In this document: positions 1-10,399 of the stretch, piece by piece
Layout: each line of letters begins with the position of its first letter
How positions within the stretch are numbered: position 1 is the first letter of the stretch
Source of the DNA: Atherinomorus stipes
Lineage: Eukaryota > Chordata > Actinopteri > Atheriniformes > Atherinidae
NCBI GenBank assembly: GCA_023101725.1
Contig: JALJCO010001315.1
Coordinates: forward strand, 186,001 to 250,000
Length of the DNA: 64,000 nt
Reading direction: 5' to 3'
Made by a program: the position numbers and the translations under genes
Notes under the pieces: generated by a model
Told to the model about the DNA's origin: nothing
Databases searched by the model: none
The model's input: only the letters and a program-made list of their open reading frames with translations

Positions 1-117
1 AACTGTCGCTGGCAGAGGAAACTGCTGATATGTTGCAGAGGATGAAGCCCATCGAGCCCATTACTGATTCTAGTTTACATGGTAGTAGAATATTTTTACA
101 GTGAGGTAATGTCAGAA
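1..117 (+). other. open frame at window edge, possible partial exon
   Basis: The first 117 bases can be read in frame 3 as about 33 residues, beginning LSLAEETADMLQRMKPIEPI, before a TGA. A GT-like donor (GAG followed by GTAATG) lies just past the stop. The composition is codon-like, but the stretch is short and open at the window edge, so it could equally be chance. No family is recognised. Confidence 0.15.
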
Positions 118-2400
118 CACCAACACACAAAATTCAACTGACATTACTTGCAGCTTGAAGATGGAGTGTTTATGTCGTCAGTCTATGTCTAAGTGTTTGA
201 CTTTTGAGGTGTTTTTAGCAGTGATTATCTGGTGGTAGTCATATTTGACTCAGCCAGGTACTCAGATACCCTTCAAGACCTACTGTACATGGTTCCCTGC
301 AGGTCTTTTTTTTTTTGCCTCCTTTTGCTCCATCTAAGAGAGTGAAAAAGGTGTCTTTACCTTCTGCCTACTTAGAAAAGAAAAACATTTGAAAAAACCC
401 ATAAGTTTATGCGAGTTCATGACCATGATTTTCCCTCCACTATTGATAAATCCCTTTTCTAAGCCAGTACTTTGTTCAAAGTGAAAATATTGAGATTAAT
501 ATTTTACTAGATTTTCCAGCCAAAGCAGGCAGCTGCATAACTATCAAGGTTGTAGATTTACATGAAACCATTTACTTGATAAGATACAATGAATTCCAGA
601 ATAACATGATCAGATATTCATTACAAGTCATCAATGCAAGTGATAAAACAGGGAAAGTTTAAATCAGCAAGTCTGTTTTCCTTCAAGTCAGTTTAATTAG
701 ATTTAACAGCTGTCATATTCAGCACGTTTTACATCCAACCCCAAACACAGGGAGCAGCAGAACTGAATGAATGAACTGAATTTCTCCAGTTTGATACATG
801 TGTTAGGGCAAATATTGAGAATTGGTCCTGAGTATTCAGCTGAAGGACCTCGGGCCCAGGGTGAAACCAAAGAAATGATGTGGAATCTGATACATTTCTG
901 TAAAAATCAAATATTACCTTTGACATCTCATATTTTTATTAAAGTTATTTGCAAAAACTAATAAAGAAAGAATTGGATTAGGTGGTATACTGTAGAAAAT
1001 GGATGGATGACTTAACATAATTGATATACTCCTGGCAGGGCACCGACACTTTCATACACTAAAATCAGATTTTATGGTAAAGGTCAAAGTCAAATTAATT
1101 TATGCAGCACATTTCCCACAAATCATGTTGCCCAAAGTGTGTTACAATCTAAAATACAACAAAAATCCAGTTTAGTTGTAATTTAAAATTTCAATTTTAA
1201 GAATTATGACAAACAGGGTGTTTGTTACTGCATAAGAACCTCAATCACTAAAATATGTTCTGTCATTGAGAAACAAAACTTGCAAAATTATTCACTTTGC
1301 TGAACAGAGCTGACAGCAAATGCTGCCAAAATGCAGGTGACACTGGATATCCCTTCCAGCAGCGGCTGCTCAACCCTTTTTTCTAACCCGCAGAGCACAG
1401 AGGAACAAAATTACAATGTGTGCCACAGCTAGACATGCGCTATTGTGAGTGGGCCATCAGACTGCTGAGGGGCAGGTGGTAGTGCCTGGTGCCACAGCAG
1501 AGCTTGTGTGCTTACCATTAACTGTCAATAGCTCAACCCTCACCCCCTCATGTTTAAGCCAAGTGCTGCTGTGCGACTCCATCTTCAAGTGATACCAGGT
1601 TTATGAACAGGTAGAGAAATATAATTTTATTCTGTCATGTCTGTGCTTGTTTCAGTCAAGATGGTTTTGATTTCCCACAACTGCTTGTCCACCTCGTTAA
1701 ATGAGTTGATTGTCCCTCGGTACACGCAGGACCGCCTCCATGATGACTTGTTGGTGACAGGAGGGCACACGAGGTGGTGTGGTGTCACTGGCCTCACCTT
1801 TCGAACTACAGCTGCAGCGCCATCGACCCAGCTGATACACCCAGAGACTGTAAAGAAATATCTAAGTAAACGGTTGTGACATATTTGTGCCTGTACATGT
1901 TCATTTTATCATTTCAAACAAAGGAAAACAATGACTTGCATCATCATCCGGACACAGCTAGTGCCTCTGGCAGGTCTGTGTGCCCCTCTGCCTCCATCAG
2001 TACTCACTCAGGAGGGACTCGCCAATTATCCCAGCTAGTATTTTGTCTGTGGGGTGAACTGCGGGGTTCCCTTTCCCTCCACCTGTGGTGCACTTACTCC
2101 TCCAGTGGAGAGTGGTGTTCTTTTTGCCTCCACTCGGTCTGAGTCATTTTATTTTAGATTTTGTTTTTAAATTCTTCAACAGTTTGGCCATCTGACGACA
2201 TGGTGTTGATGGTAGAGATGGGAATCTTTATGCACTAACAAATAGGATTCAGATGGCCACAGTGTGATTGTAAAATGATAATTGTTGCATCCTTTGTGAC
2301 TACCACTCTTCAAGTGAAAACGTGCAACATGGTTTGTCATATTTGTTTAAACAAACAACAAAATGGGCTTTGTGTGTTTGGTTGATGGATATGTGGAAAA
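118..2400. other. unassigned AT-rich DNA
   Basis: No gene, tRNA or clear terminal repeat was seen. A moderately GC-richer part (about 1,340-2,140) holds short overlapping open frames of 80 to 90 codons with no recognisable motif. Because a LINE-type tail follows at about 2.49 kb on the same strand, some of this part could be the body of a decayed retroelement, but no reverse transcriptase motif could be read. Confidence 0.4.
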
Positions 2401-2490
2401 TGGCCTGACTGATGGAACGCACACTTGTTCTTGCAAAACAAATCCTATGGTTACACAATGGTGAAAATAAATCTGAATCTGAATCTGAAA
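2400..2490 (+). mobile_element. LINE-like 3' tail with TGAATC repeats
   Basis: The sequence ends in a polyadenylation-like AAATAAA followed by about three TCTGAA units and a short A run. A simple hexanucleotide tail after AATAAA is a usual way for fish non-LTR retroelements to end. The 5' limit is unknown and no coding domain is seen, so the clade cannot be named. Confidence 0.4.
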
Positions 2491-2982
2491 AACTCTATCT
2501 ATTGGTTAGTGCAGGATAACTTCTGTTTCCACCACATTGGAGAAAAACCCTGGAGCTACATCAGATCCCAGAGGTCCCAGGTTGATCCCATTTCTATCAC
2601 AACTTTTACTGCCAGCTCCTACTTCTGACCATGAGGACCTTCTCCTGACTAGAGTTTTGTGTGTTTGTTTTGGTTGCGTTTACCCACAAAACCCTGTAGT
2701 AAACCCACAATGACCTTTTGTAGGCCGCCTGCCATAGCTGGTTTTCTTGAAGATAACCGTGAGCTTCATTTGCAGCTGGTCCAGAGTTTGCTTCTTTGAT
2801 CCGCACCAGACGATACATGCACACCTCCCTAAACATACCAAACTCTCCGAGCAAACAAAGCCACCCATAGAAACTAAACGACGCTATTTTCTAATGCAGA
2901 GGACGGTGGTCAGATTTCGAGCCCAGCCATCTGGTTCATCATGTGCCCGCCACACGGACCAGGTGCTGTACTACTGCATTTT

Positions 2983-3008
2983 GTTCAATAAATGGTCATT
3001 TATTGAAC
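2983..3008. repeat. perfect 12-bp hairpin
   Basis: Two perfect 12-base arms, GTTCAATAAATG and its complement, are separated by two bases. The flanks are AT-rich. It may be a small palindromic remnant; no flanking duplication was seen. Confidence 0.6.
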
Positions 3009-3129
3009 TTAGAGAATTTTATTTTATTAAATATTGCTTGATTGTTATTACTTGATTATTCAAGCTGCTTCACAATAGTTATTACTCTTGGGGTGAAAAA
3101 AAAATCATCAAATCATAATTTTAAATAAA

Positions 3130-3193
3130 GAAAAAAAAAAATATAAAAAAAAGAAAGAAAAAGAAAAAAAAAAAAAATAAAAAAACATTTAAA

Positions 3194-3228
<35 letters not shown>

Positions 3229-3246
3229 AAAAAAACCAAAAAAAAA
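3130..3246. repeat. A-rich low-complexity tract
   Basis: About 117 bases are nearly pure A with scattered T, G and C, ending in a run of more than 25 A. It could be an overgrown retroposon tail on the plus strand. No retroposon body is recognisable immediately upstream. Confidence 0.8.
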
Positions 3247-4990
3247 TCGGACGTAGCCAGGTTGCATGCTTAGAGCGCATGCTTCTACTTGCCGTAAACG
3301 TGCAATGAGTGACGTTTTGTCATATTAGAATATGGTGGCGAAAAAAACAAATTCATTAGACAGCATGAGAAAGTTTATTTTTAATTCACCCTTTTCTCTT
3401 CATTGTTTGCAAAAGGCATGCACGAGTATCAAGCTGGTTGATTAAAGTACAACAGAAACCACAACAACTATGACGATCAGTTTGTAGATCTCTTGTCTTT
3501 GATAACTTGCGTGATGTAAACATCATTCTGTGCACGTTTGATTGGATCATTCTGCTTAAAGGTTAGTGCATGTACACAACAGACCAGAATAGATTAGTTC
3601 CCATGTAAACAGCTGGTCTGAGATCTTATTTCGGAATGATTACAATTAGAAAGGGGAAAAAGTCTCCATGTAACTATTGCTATTGTCTTTCCAGGTAACA
3701 GAAGCCTTGGACTGTATTGATAAAAAACAGTATTGCCAAACATTATGTTTTATAAAAGGATCAATATAAGATGAAGTTGACATAACATCCAATCCCAGGC
3801 ACTAGTCATATGATAATGTGTCTTCAATCTTTTTTTAAAAAAATTGAATACGTTTTCACTATGAGCAGAGGGAAAGGGGAAAAAAGAACTGTCTCACTAG
3901 AGCAGCAGAATCCCAGTTCAAAACAAACACGAGCCAAAACTAAAAGTGTGGTCTAACCTGGAGCCTTTTCAGCAGCTTGTTTATCCCTGCATCTCTGATG
4001 ACCCACAGCAACATGGTCTCTGGTTTTAGCCCTCATTGCTTTTTAAGCTGAAAAGGTTTTTTTCTTTTCTTTTTCTTTTTAAGTGAAGATAAATCTGGAT
4101 GTTTGCCTACAGCTGAACGCACAGCAGGGATTCCCAGACACTAACATGAACTAATATGACTGCCCTCATAAGATCATCACACCAATGTACTGTATCTTCA
4201 GAGCAAAAACTTGGTCTACTGCCATTTTAAGGCCTTAATTTAAAAAACTCATATACATTGCAGTTATTGTAAATGTATGTAAAAACATAAAGGGCACATG
4301 GGGAATGATAAGCATAGATCAAGATAACGTGGATCAAGATGTTCAAGCAACCATCTGTTTATTTATTCACAGAGGATTAATGAACTGACAAAAATAAACA
4401 AAAAAATCAGCCCTAATGAGGCCAAACCTTAACCAATTAAGGTACCCAGGCAATCTTCTTAAATAATTAAAAAAAAATAAATCTTGTTTTACATTTGACA
4501 TTAAATATGAACCTTCAGCTTCTTGACTGCAGGTTTTCTTTTTTATTAGACTTGACAATTTCTGATGCATTTTCATGAAGCACTGAAGGCAAATAGATTT
4601 TTTTGTTCAGAAGATCTCATACCTAAGAAAATTCAAAGTGCCGAAGATAAAACATTAAAAAAATTACAACAGGTTGCAAAAGAAATATTTATTGGGAGAA
4701 TTAAAACAAAAAAAATAGAAGAAATAGAAGCAGAACAAGGTAAATAGATGAAAACAATGGAATACATACAGTAAGGTACTGCACACATGACACAGACAGA
4801 CATTAACTGGAGATACCATCATCATCATCATCATCATCACGCAGTCATTGTCACATTATATGCAAGAACATACATCACAAAATAAGAATAAAACAAAGAC
4901 AGTGTACAGTAGTGTTTGATTTACCAGAGCTATGCCTTTGCAGAAACAATTTCACACTTCTCATTGACTTCCAATTTCAACCATAAACAT
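3247..4990. other. unassigned DNA with a short ATC microsatellite
   Basis: No gene was identified. A 60-codon lysine-rich open frame at 4565-4747 has no recognised motif and lies in A-rich DNA. A short (ATC)n run sits at 4816-4840. The stretch near 3.5-3.7 kb looks like degenerate repeat DNA, but its ends could not be defined. Confidence 0.35.
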
Positions 4991-5096
4991 CTTTTCATTG
5001 ATTAAATGGTTGAATATATGAATACGGACACAATAGTGACATCACATGTGTCTAGGTTGTAGTTGCAATGGCAGAAAAAGAATTCCAGTCACTTGG

Positions 5097-6507
5097 GCCC
5101 CGTCCCAATACCAACCCTAAACCCTACACCCTTGTATGAAGTACGCACTTGGCAGAAGTGCACATTAAGGGTTGAAGTGTGCAGGTTGCAAGTGCAGGAA
5201 AAAGGCAGAATTGGGACAGTGATGGATCCTCCATTTTGAACAACGTCATTTCATGTCATTGCTGCCAAACTCAGCTTCATCTCTGTTCCTGGTGAAGAGG
5301 CGTCATTTTTTAAACATAAACTGAATAAAGTTGATGTAATCTGTTCTTGTAAAATAGATGTTATGAAATCCACACAAGTTTGATTAATAAATAAATGAAC
5401 TACTGAACTAATTTCTGTAAGATGGCTGTAGAATTTCACCAGTTCAGATTAAATAACTGTTACATTCTAAACAAATAATGATTAAATTGTTGCTCTGTGA
5501 CGGTTATCGTTAGCATAGAATGTCCATAAATGTCCACTTGTCCATAAAAACAGGTATAAGTTCTTTGAGTTTCATTGGGAACTGAGACCCGTAATAATCA
5601 CATGAGTTGTAAGGCTTACAGAAGTATGGCTGCATAATTATTTTTATCCTTAATGGGCTATAGCCGCCCCTCCTGCTTGCTTGCCCGTGCTGGCACTGTT
5701 CCCAGGGGGCCTCAGCGGCAGCACACCTGGGTCGTGCCGAAAGACAGGAAGAGGGCGCTAGTCGGAAGGGCAGTCGTGCATATGGCCTATTGTAAATAGA
5801 TGCTTTGGTATTGTATACTTATTTAGTTTTTGCTTTTTTCTATCAAAATGTTTGCTTAGTATTGTATTTTAATTGAGTTAACCTGTGTTTTTGTTGATTG
5901 TATGTTCAAATTTCATGTTGATCTGGATCCCAGGAAGAATAGTCTTCACTGGTGAAGACTAATGGGGATCAATAATAAACTAAACTATGTCAGGTAAACA
6001 GGTTTCCCTTGTTAAAGACGTTGCGTCTCGACTGGACTTACCTGTGTAAATAAAGTTTTAAAATAAAAAATTATTTAGCTACTTTTATCAGTAAACTGAT
6101 AACTTTCATTATTCAAATGCTTTGAATTTTCATATTCCGAAGTAACATGGCAAACTTCAGTAATTATTTCACCTACAGCACAAAAGATTAAATATTTTAA
6201 TCTTTAGGCTACATCTGAAATGGCATTTTTTTCACCACAGGCAGGAGCTTATCACCAAACATGGACATGTTCCGCCTTTATGGTTGAAAACGTCACACGC
6301 AGCAATGAATTATGGGAAATATGCTTCAGCGAAGTCTGCATGGATGCGGACTTCACTGAAGTGTGGATTGAGGGCGCAAAAGGGGCGTGACAGACTTCCG
6401 CCCTCGAGCAGCCCTGGAGAATTGGGACACACTACGCACTTCAACCCCTCAACGGGAGCGCGCATTCTAGGGGCGCAAGGGTGGAAGTGCGGGTATTGGG
6501 ACGGGGC
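5097..6507. mobile_element. 1.4 kb DNA transposon, 5-bp target duplication
   Basis: The ends are inverted copies of GCCCCGTCCCAATACC, flanked on both sides by the direct repeat CTTGG. The paralogous site at 61.6 kb has the flanks joined without the element, which supports the borders. No transposase frame was found, so it is non-autonomous. The interior holds LINE 3'-tail sequence near 5.65-6.07 kb. The termini and duplication length match those of the element at 18,244-18,992, so the two belong to one group. Five-base duplications are known from some hAT-related and Transib elements. The terminal bases do not settle the superfamily. Confidence 0.8.
5650..6070 (+). mobile_element. LINE 3'-end fragments inside the transposon
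   Basis: At 5927-5970 a GGATCCC...GGGGATC stem encloses a perfect hairpin (AGTCTTCAC, two bases, GTGAAGACT) and is followed by AATAATAAAC. This is the layout of a fish L2-like LINE 3' end. A second tail ending ACCTGTGTAAATAAAG and an A-rich run lies at about 5,990-6,070. No reverse transcriptase coding remains. The clade assignment is from resemblance only. Confidence 0.5.
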
Positions 6508-6600
6508 CTTGGTTTCCAGGACCGCTACTGATACATCATGTGACCAGCAGTCTGCACTATGTCCAACAAGTATTGCAAATGTCAACCTCACCGTGAAAAA

Positions 6601-7624
6601 ATAAAATTGCCATATTTATAACAAAACCTATTTAAAATGTATTGCCAAGGTCTATATTTTGAAGCACAAAATACCTTTGATCATAATATTCATGCACATA
6701 CATGTTTTTCATCAATTCAATGAGGAGATGCAGTGATGTAAAAATGCATTTTCAATTACCCAAATTATATGACTTTCTGAAAGGCCAGAATGGCAAAAAT
6801 ATCTACAGTTGTCTTCTAAACTCACTTTTTACCAGGAAGGGTTGTTTTTATCAATATTTAAATCAGTTATGTAACTGTACTCTCCACTAGCGTCTGGAAC
6901 GTGTTGTTATGATGCATTTTTATGGGACAGCCCATGTAACATCCATAACATTTTTTAGGAAAAGTTGTCATAGAAAGTTTGGCTAATATTGCAAATGCAT
7001 GCCAAATGCATGTTTTAAGCAAATCTAACTTTTACTGAGATAAAACATAAGCCACAATTGGTCATCATGGTCTTATTTTTTATATGTTTTTGAGCGTTAT
7101 GGATGTTACATAGCTGTTAACTGCTGTCAATCTAAGGTGTCACTCGGTTCTGCAACTGGCTGCAACGATATAAAGTGTTTCCTATGATTATAGGGTTAAT
7201 TAAAAACAGTTCTTTCTACAGTTTCTCTTTATCATATCATTGAAAGTTTTACTCATATACATAATCTAAATTTATATTTTTGTAATAATTCATGTGACTT
7301 TGAGTACCTTCATAGTTGTTTGACAGTGCCCTGTAGGTCGTGGTAGAGAATGCATTTATAGATTCTGAGTGCCTCGCGGATGCCAGCCACCTCTCAGTAA
7401 AGTACCTCATGCATGCTTTAATTTGGTTATTCAGTCAGTTTTATTGTTATTGGTGTAATGTTACCACCCTGGTTCTGTACATTCTATTTTGCTCCATAAC
7501 ATAAAAAAAGAATAAAACCTTCTGTAGCAACACTGAAAGAGACAACCACAATATTGTCATTACCAGGTAGCAGACTTGAGTAATCCAGGTGCCGAAGAGT
7601 AAACCCTGTCCAGCAGCACTAAAC
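6601..7624. other. unassigned AT-rich DNA
   Basis: No gene, tRNA or paired terminal repeat was seen. Short open frames are of chance length for this base composition. Confidence 0.4.
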
Positions 7625-7832
7625 CAGGAATCACCAAATCTGAACCTCTTGGGCCAGTTTCTGGAAGGTTTTCAACATTTCCCTGCTTTAGCACACCTGA
7701 CTCAAATTACATGGAACCAACAGCCGATCACGTTCTGCACAATGACTCATTAATTTGAGTCAGGTGTGTTGGCACAAGAACACAGTGAAAACCTGGACAC
7801 TGATCCAAGAGGTCCAGATATGGTGACCCCTG
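7625..7832. mobile_element. palindromic hAT-like MITE, copy 1
   Basis: A 208-bp foldback begins CAGGAATCACCAAATCTGA and ends with the complement of CAGGGGTCACCATATCTGG. The centre has facing copies of CACCTGACTCAAATTA and TAATTTGAGTCAGGTGTG. Flanking 8-mers CACTAAAC and TTCTAATC match at five of eight positions, a decayed hAT-type duplication. It is closely related to the copy at 30,185-30,376. Confidence 0.8.
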
Positions 7833-8255
7833 TTCTAATCAATCAGTAAAACAGCAATTAATTAGCACAGCTCCTCTGCGGGTAGATGAGCCTGTTAGTA
7901 AAAATACCTGTTCTAAATCTACAGGCAGATCCAAAAACATGGCAGGACTTTTACTCATTGACACCTGGATTACCTACCTCTGCCAGTAAGTTTGCTTATT
8001 TTCTAAATGTTGTCTTGTCTGATAATCGTATGTTCACTGTCTGAAGTTCCAATGATGCTATCAGATAGCATCTAAGCAAACAAACACCAACTGCTACCTA
8101 TCAGCCAGTTGACTCAGTTTTTCCAGATGATGTTGTAGACAAATAAGGTTATAGCTTTTCAGCCAATCAAAAATCAAGTCAACTTGGTCTCTGGGCAGAT
8201 CATATCATTACTGCACCCAATCTTTTTATTGATGTTGCAAGTTACGCAACAAAGG

Positions 8256-8334
8256 GCCTGCGTGGGATTCGATCCCACAGACTCCCATGTGAGAGTCATA
8301 TGCACTTACCGGTAAGCCAAAGGGACATCCCTGT
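8256..8334 (-). ncRNA. tRNA-derived sequence (pseudogene or SINE head)
   Basis: Read on the minus strand, an A-box-like TGGCTTACCGG is followed by an anticodon-type stem (GACTC/GAGTC) and a perfect T-arm stem GTGGG/CCCAC around the loop ATCGAAT. The B-box GGATCGAATCC differs from consensus by one base. The acceptor ends do not pair, and the anticodon loop fits poorly at seven bases. A working tRNA gene is therefore unlikely; it is either a decayed tRNA or the head of a SINE whose body I do not recognise. Confidence 0.55.
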
Positions 8335-8867
8335 GGCCAAGTAGCCAGGGCACATGATCTATTGGAAGCAGGACCCCGCACTGTCACACTGAGAAGGGAA
8401 ATCTGGTGTGCCAAAACAATATCCCCATGAAAAAAGTGACATTACTTTTCTTTGGAGAATTGACATGTGCAGCAACATCAACTACGTACATGAAGTAGTA
8501 ATACTGCTATGTGAACACACCTTTAAAAAAGTGGTGGTGTAGGTGTGGTCTGTTTCTGGATGACTTTGGGACAGGGGTGCCCAAGTCCAGTTCTCGAGAA
8601 CTACTATCCTGCACATTTTGGTTGCTTCCCTTCTCCAACACAGCTCATTACCAGGCCATTGCAGAGCCGAATGGCATGCATGAGGGAATTAGCCATTTGA
8701 TTCAGGTGTGTGGTACAGGGTATGTTCTAGTGAAGAGAGATTTCTGCACACTTCATCTGTGCAAATGTCAACTTTATTGCTGAGCTTTTGGTCCTAGGGG
8801 ACCTTCTTCAAAGCAAACAGAATACAACAATGAATGGTGAATAAAAAGAGTTCAGCTCCACTCTAAC

Positions 8868-9610
8868 AGGGGATTATCACGCTTTCCGGAAGTTTCCGGA
8901 ATCTAGGCATTTCCTCTCCCGGGCCATTTTAACAATAGCTGTCCCTGCTCTGTTCCACTTTGCAATTCGGATAAACGCCAACCATACTTAAGTTTTCATT
9001 GATTCCTGACTGAAGTGATGCTAAGGAAGAAGTGAATCAAAGCGATCAATTCGTTGCAGTAAAAGGACGAACTTTATAATAAAACAACGCAGCACGTTTG
9101 TTTGTCGCCGGCAGAGTACACAGCAGGTATTAGCAGGCTAGCATTAGCCAGCATGGTGACGTGCCTAACTTTGTGCTGCTGAAAATACACAAGAATCTGA
9201 AAACGTCTCCTTTCTTGGCAGTCCTCAGTTGTTCCACTGGAAACGGGAAGGTACAGACCCGATTTTCAGATATTTGTGTGTTTTAATACGCACAAAGTTA
9301 GGCACGTCAGCTAACGCTAGCCTGCTAATGCTAACGCTAGCTGTGAAGTGCCGGTGTTGTGCCGCACCGGCTACAAACAAACGTGCTATGTTGTTTAATT
9401 ATAAAGTTTGGCCCTTCACTCTATCGAATCGCTTTGATCCACTTCTTCCTTAGTATCACCTCTGTCTGGAATCCATGAAAATTTAAGTAAGGTTGGCGTT
9501 TATTCAATTTACGAAGTGGAACAGAGCAGGGACATTGAACTGGACCGGAAGTGGACCGTCTAAGTGTTTCAAGTCCCGGAGACCGGAACATGGAAGCATG
9601 ATAATCCCCT
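8868..9610. mobile_element. 743-bp foldback element nested in the Penelope copy
   Basis: The ends are AGGGGATTATCA...TGATAATCCCCT. The arms remain similar for much of their length: CTGTTCCACTTTGCAATTC faces GAATTTACGAAGTGGAACAG (approximate), and GCTAGC/GCTAACG motifs sit near the centre. It has no coding capacity. A target duplication was not found, so the superfamily is open. Confidence 0.65.
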
Positions 9611-9899
9611 ATTGTTGACATTATGCAATTTCCCTGTGAGCAATCATCTGGCAAAGCATTCTGGGTATGGCAGTTTTTAAAGACTGTGAGACATGGAGGC
9701 CTTTTTAAGATGCTTTAGAAGAATGTACACAGGTGGACAATCAATACAATCAAGAAGTCACTTAGAAAAGTGTAGCAGAAAAGTCACTTATTGTAAATGG
9801 GGTTTAGGTACAATGATCCTAGATAACAATTCCCCTGAGTGACACTGAGCACAATATCCACATGGGTTGTTCCCATCCTTAAGAGGAGCTAGAACAGTT

Positions 9900-10346
9900 T
9901 GCTTAGGGCTTGACTGGATGTTAGCCCGTACCACCTTATTGCGCAAATTTGGGCCTCCTCTTTAAAGGAAGAGAGGGCGATCCTTAACTTGCTGGGCTAT
10001 TGTAGGGTCAGAGGTCAGAATAGGCCAATATTTTAAGATGGTATTTTTGGCTATATATGCCTGAGGAGTATATTATGAAAGAAACAGAGTAGCCCTTGTC
10101 TTTTTTTTTTTACACTTTTTTGTAAGAGGTCAGACCGGGTTTTGGAGAATGCAGCTTGAAAGGCATCCTCTAAGCACTCTGCAGGGTAACCTCTTGCCAG
10201 GAAACAGTTTTTCATGGCTGCAGCTTTGTCAATGAAATTAACATCTGAATGACAAATACGTCTTAATCTATAGAACTGACTTTTCGGTAAACCATATATC
10301 AGGGCTTTGGGATGGGCACTGCTGGCTAGGAGAAAAGTGTTTTTGT
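9900..10346 (-). pseudogene. Penelope-like reverse transcriptase fragment
   Basis: This is the decayed coding part of the Penelope-like insertion. It covers only the end of the reverse transcriptase and the linker. The conserved run 'arginine-rich RICHSD, RGYP, WPIL, RGGPNLR, CxxCxxC' appears in the family order, but a TAA stop falls just before RGG. The catalytic YxDD box is absent because the copy is 5'-truncated. The GIY-YIG module beyond 9.9 kb is degenerate and then interrupted. Confidence 0.8.
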
Positions 10347-10399
10347 CAGGGTATGTTCTAAAAATGGCAGCTCTCAAAGGCCGGACTTGGGCACCCCTG

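Larger units (their letters stand above)
4998..6600. repeat. interspersed repeat interrupted by a transposon
   Basis: The flanks of the 5.1-6.5 kb transposon (4998-5096 and 6508-6600) join into one continuous repeat. They match the uninterrupted DNA at about 61,520-61,690: both share the blocks GTCTAGGTTGTAGTTGCAA and, across the junction, TCTGCA(C/G)(T/C)ATGTCCAACAAGTA. The family is unnamed. It is older than the transposon that splits it. Confidence 0.7.
8730..10346 (-). mobile_element. Penelope-like element, 5'-truncated
   Basis: The insertion is bracketed by a perfect 14-bp direct repeat, CAGGGTATGTTCTA (8716-8729 and 10347-10360), as expected for target-primed integration. On the minus strand the first open stretch (down to about 10,050) contains SQFYRLRRICHSD and FLARGYPAE, the C-terminal part of a Penelope-type reverse transcriptase. 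A second stretch (about 10,045-9,900) reads KNTILKYWPILTSDPTIAQ and then RGGPNLRNKVVRA. It is followed by a CGYCAQC linker that leads towards the usual GIY-YIG endonuclease, which here is broken by stops. At least one in-frame TAA precedes the RGG motif. The 3' end near 8.73-8.8 kb carries the tail typical of these elements. A foldback element sits inside it. It is dead and non-mobile by itself. Confidence 0.85.
8572..10399. mobile_element. palindromic hAT-like MITE, copy 2, split by retroelement
   Basis: The outer ends CAGGGGTGCCCAAGTCC and its inverted partner (ending GGACTTGGGCACCCCTG) belong to the same palindromic MITE group as the 7.6 and 30 kb copies. The flanking 8-mers CTTTGGGA and CTTTAAGA match at six of eight positions. 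Without the inserted retroelement the MITE is about 200 bp. Confidence 0.8.

Noticed and set aside
1637..2142. Two consecutive 80- to 88-codon plus frames as a gene
   Set aside because: They overlap at stop and start by chance, show no motif, and lie upstream of a LINE-like tail, so degraded retroelement is at least as likely.
8226..8414. 62-codon minus frame over the tRNA-like sequence
   Set aside because: The DNA has Pol III boxes and RNA stem pairing; the open frame is incidental.
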